Assembly: GCA_029882335.1 (NCBI GenBank)
Contig: JAOUKW010000032.1
Coordinates: 1 to 17,621, forward strand
DNA length: 17,621 nucleotides
Direction of reading: 5' to 3'
Source of the DNA: Candidatus Heimdallarchaeota archaeon
GTDB taxonomy: Archaea > Asgardarchaeota > Heimdallarchaeia > Heimdallarchaeales > Kariarchaeaceae
The notes under the pieces are model-generated. The model saw only the letters and a list, made by a program, of their open reading frames with translations, was not told the origin of the DNA and searched no databases. The translations under genes were made by a program, and so were the position numbers. Shown here piece by piece: positions 16,063-17,621 of the stretch. Numbering within the stretch: position 1 is the stretch's first letter; each line of letters starts with the position of its first letter.

Positions 16063-17151
16063 TTATAATCTTATCAAGTCAGAGATATCAATAGTTTCTT
16101 TAGCTTTATCTATTATTTTCCTGATGAAATTTGTTTTACCTGCCACATACTCTGCAATATTATTTCTATACTCCTTTGCCAATGTATTCTTTATCATACA
16201 GTACTCATTTCTTAAATCCTGATCTACACGTAGTATTTCTCGTAAATACAAATGTTCATGAAATGCATCAGAATCGGTAAAACATACATATAAATGATGA
16301 GGGTAATAAAACTTAATAATATCCATTTTTCGTTGTTTGAATGCAAATCTTCCAGGAATACCCTGCTCTCCTCGTGATTCATATCCTATTTCTTCAAGTG
16401 TTTTTTCTAATTCTCCAAAATATTGTTTTTCTATGAGGATATCAATATCTAAAATTGGTTTTGCACATAAACCTTCAACTGATGTACTTCCAACATGAAA
16501 TATTGCATGGTTGATTGTATTTAAATGCATTTCCAATTTGTTTTTGAATTCAATAAATAAATTTGCCCAATTCGGATCATATGGTTCAATTTTAATTAAT
16601 TTACTATCGAATTTTCCCTTTTCACCCTCATCCATGTAGCATATAATGTCTTCTGCATCATATTTAGATGCTTGATTAACTACTCGAATAACTGCTCCTT
16701 TATTGGGTTGTCCATACACGATTACGCTTTCAAAAGGAAGCTCTACAAGTAAAACTAAAACCAAGAGATCTTCTTCTCCATCTATTAATAAATGCACCTT
16801 GTTACCAGTCTTTATTAACTCAATTGCATGTTTTATTTGATCCCATACCTCAATTGTAATCTCTGCAGCAGGACAATATGCATTAAGTTCAATATAACCG
16901 GGATATTTTTTCCATTCTGTAAGCTTTTGACGTTTCGTTTGACCATCAGTAATAATCATGACTGGATTCAACTTATTTTCAACCAAAATTTCCGTAGTTA
17001 CATCTCCAACACCTACAATCCAATCCTTTTTATCCAGTTTCTCCTTGATTCTTGGTATTGTAGATTCTATGGTTCCCTCTACTAATTCTCCCATTGGTTT
17101 TCCTAGTCGAGAACGCAATCCATCCGGTAGAAATAAGTGTCTTGGTTTCAT
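16063..17151 (-). CDS. GTP-dependent dephospho-CoA kinase (DUF359) fused to a GrpB/UPF0157 nucleotidyltransferase-fold domain (362 aa)
   Basis: The N-terminal half (1-175) is the archaeal kinase that phosphorylates dephospho-CoA to CoA using GTP. It shows LPDGLRSRLGKPMGELVEG (8-26), VGVGDVTTEIL (46-56), ITDGQTKR (67-74), DGEEDLLVL (124-132) and VYGQPNKGAV (145-154). The usual NPxG stretch appears as CPAA (93-96), an unusual change at a normally conserved site. The C-terminal half (about 186-350) is a GrpB/UPF0157 domain: IEPYDPNW, then FHVGSTSVEGLCAKPILDIDILI with the nucleotidyltransferase-fold GS and DxD residues (Gly221, Ser222, Asp235, Asp237), and YVAGKTNFIRKII near the end. Actinobacterial CoaE carries the same GrpB domain C-terminally, but CoaE is an unrelated P-loop kinase. 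Length is about double that of stand-alone DUF359 proteins. The ATG matches the usual family N terminus. Confidence 0.88.
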   Translation of the reverse strand: MKPRHLFLPDGLRSRLGKPMGELVEGTIESTIPRIKEKLDKKDWIVGVGDVTTEILVENKLNPVMIITDGQTKRQKLTEWKKYPGYIELNAYCPAAEITIEVWDQIKHAIELIKTGNKVHLLIDGEEDLLVLVLLVELPFESVIVYGQPNKGAVIRVVNQASKYDAEDIICYMDEGEKGKFDSKLIKIEPYDPNWANLFIEFKNKLEMHLNTINHAIFHVGSTSVEGLCAKPILDIDILIEKQYFGELEKTLEEIGYESRGEQGIPGRFAFKQRKMDIIKFYYPHHLYVCFTDSDAFHEHLYLREILRVDQDLRNEYCMIKNTLAKEYRNNIAEYVAGKTNFIRKIIDKAKETIDISDLIRL

Positions 17152-17323
17152 AATTATTTACTTTCCTTACTGGCTTAAGTAAATTATGTTGGGTTATCAT
17201 TGTATCAAATTAAGTTCATTATAATATGTATTTTTCAAAGATTATCACCATAATTTTATTTCTTGTACTAATTTTTTATCACAAGCAATCCAGACAATTA
17301 CCATCAATTGAGAAAATCGACAG

Positions 17324-17621
17324 TCAATTTCCCTTGTTTTCAGAAGATACATTTTCATATGGAATACATATTGAAAAAACAGATCCTATACCTTCCTCAC
17401 TAGTTACGTCGATATCGCCATTATAGTTCTTGACAAAATTCTTCACTGTTGTTAATCCAAGACCAGTTCCAGTTTCTTTTGTCGTATAATATGGCTCAAA
17501 TATTTTCTCACGCAGATTATTGGGTACACCCACTCCTGAGTCTCTTATTTGAAGAGATAGGTATCCATATCTAAATCTATTTGATTGTTGTTCATGAGAT
17601 GAAACTATTAAGATATTACCA
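17324..17621 (-). CDS. histidine kinase, C-terminal ATPase domain (partial, runs off right edge)
   Basis: The frame is open from the window edge to the TAA at 17324-17326. It shows, in order, a strand GNILIVSSHE, a strand YLSLQIRDSGVGVP with the G1 box DSGVG, the F box KIFEPYYTTKE, and the G2 box TGTGLGL followed by TVKNFVKNYNGDIDVTSEEGIGSVFSICIP. These are the hallmarks of the HATPase_c domain that binds ATP in two-component sensor kinases. The N box, the phosphorylated histidine and any sensor domains lie outside the window. A GTG at 17531-17533 within the G1 box is not a real start. The gene ends 172 bp upstream of the DUF359-GrpB gene on the same strand, too far for obvious coupling. Confidence 0.9.
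   Translation of the reverse strand, partial: GNILIVSSHEQQSNRFRYGYLSLQIRDSGVGVPNNLREKIFEPYYTTKETGTGLGLTTVKNFVKNYNGDIDVTSEEGIGSVFSICIPYENVSSENKGN

Noticed and set aside
17226..17426. 66-codon plus-strand frame near the right end
   Set aside because: It overlaps the histidine kinase ATPase domain on the minus strand, whose motifs are unmistakable.
1..17621. CRISPR array, tRNA genes or insertion sequences
   Set aside because: I found no regularly spaced short repeats, no cloverleaf-like GC-rich segments and no transposase motifs. The Cas4-like nuclease features belong to the helicase fusion and are not accompanied by cas genes.

Overview
The window is AT-rich throughout and reads as chromosomal DNA of an archaeon. 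Three things point there. One gene encodes an archaeal-type GTP-dependent dephospho-CoA kinase (DUF359 family). Most genes have a TATA-like box 24-28 nt ahead of the start codon, implying leaderless or nearly leaderless mRNAs. Several products carry N-glycosylation sequons and membrane anchors typical of archaeal surface proteins. A longin-like small protein and the generally low GC make an Asgard archaeon (for example a heimdallarchaeon-like lineage) a reasonable guess, but this is inference. I see no tRNA, rRNA, CRISPR array or insertion sequence.

Layout. Positions 1-159 hold the 3' end of a plus-strand gene cut by the window edge. Positions 191-4855 (minus) encode a 1554-residue nuclease-helicase: an N-terminal Cas4/Dna2-like PD-(D/E)XK nuclease with a four-cysteine Fe-S signature, and a C-terminal superfamily 1 helicase. 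It is divergently transcribed from a seven-helix membrane protein (5020-5748). Next come two translationally coupled minus-strand genes (8961 down to 5823) encoding membrane proteins with four bacterial-PH-like modules in total. In each module a transmembrane hairpin seems to split the PH fold. Upstream lie a second seven-helix protein (9073-9777) and a GNAT acetyltransferase with an extra C-terminal domain (9856-10785).

After an apparently gene-free AT-rich gap (about 10790-11438), the plus strand carries a glycosylatable, membrane-anchored outside-facing protein coupled to a PrsW-like intramembrane protease (11439-12939), then the longin-like protein (13079-13477). A large secreted surface protein follows (13782-15958), made of four roughly 113-residue repeats and a Ser/Pro-rich stalk. 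Its reading frame is broken exactly at a (TA)7 dinucleotide tract; six TA units would restore one open frame of about 724 residues. The window closes on the minus strand with a DUF359-GrpB fusion (16063-17151) and the C-terminal ATPase part of a histidine kinase running off the right edge.

How it fits together. Most of the window is membrane or surface biology (two seven-helix proteins, PH-module proteins, an anchored protein with protease, a repeat surface protein, a sensor kinase), with one large DNA-processing enzyme and one CoA-biosynthesis enzyme. The least ordinary items are the possibly phase-variable surface protein, the DUF359-GrpB fusion (which parallels the CoaE-GrpB fusion of actinobacteria with an unrelated kinase), the PH modules interrupted by membrane hairpins, and the Fe-S nuclease-helicase.
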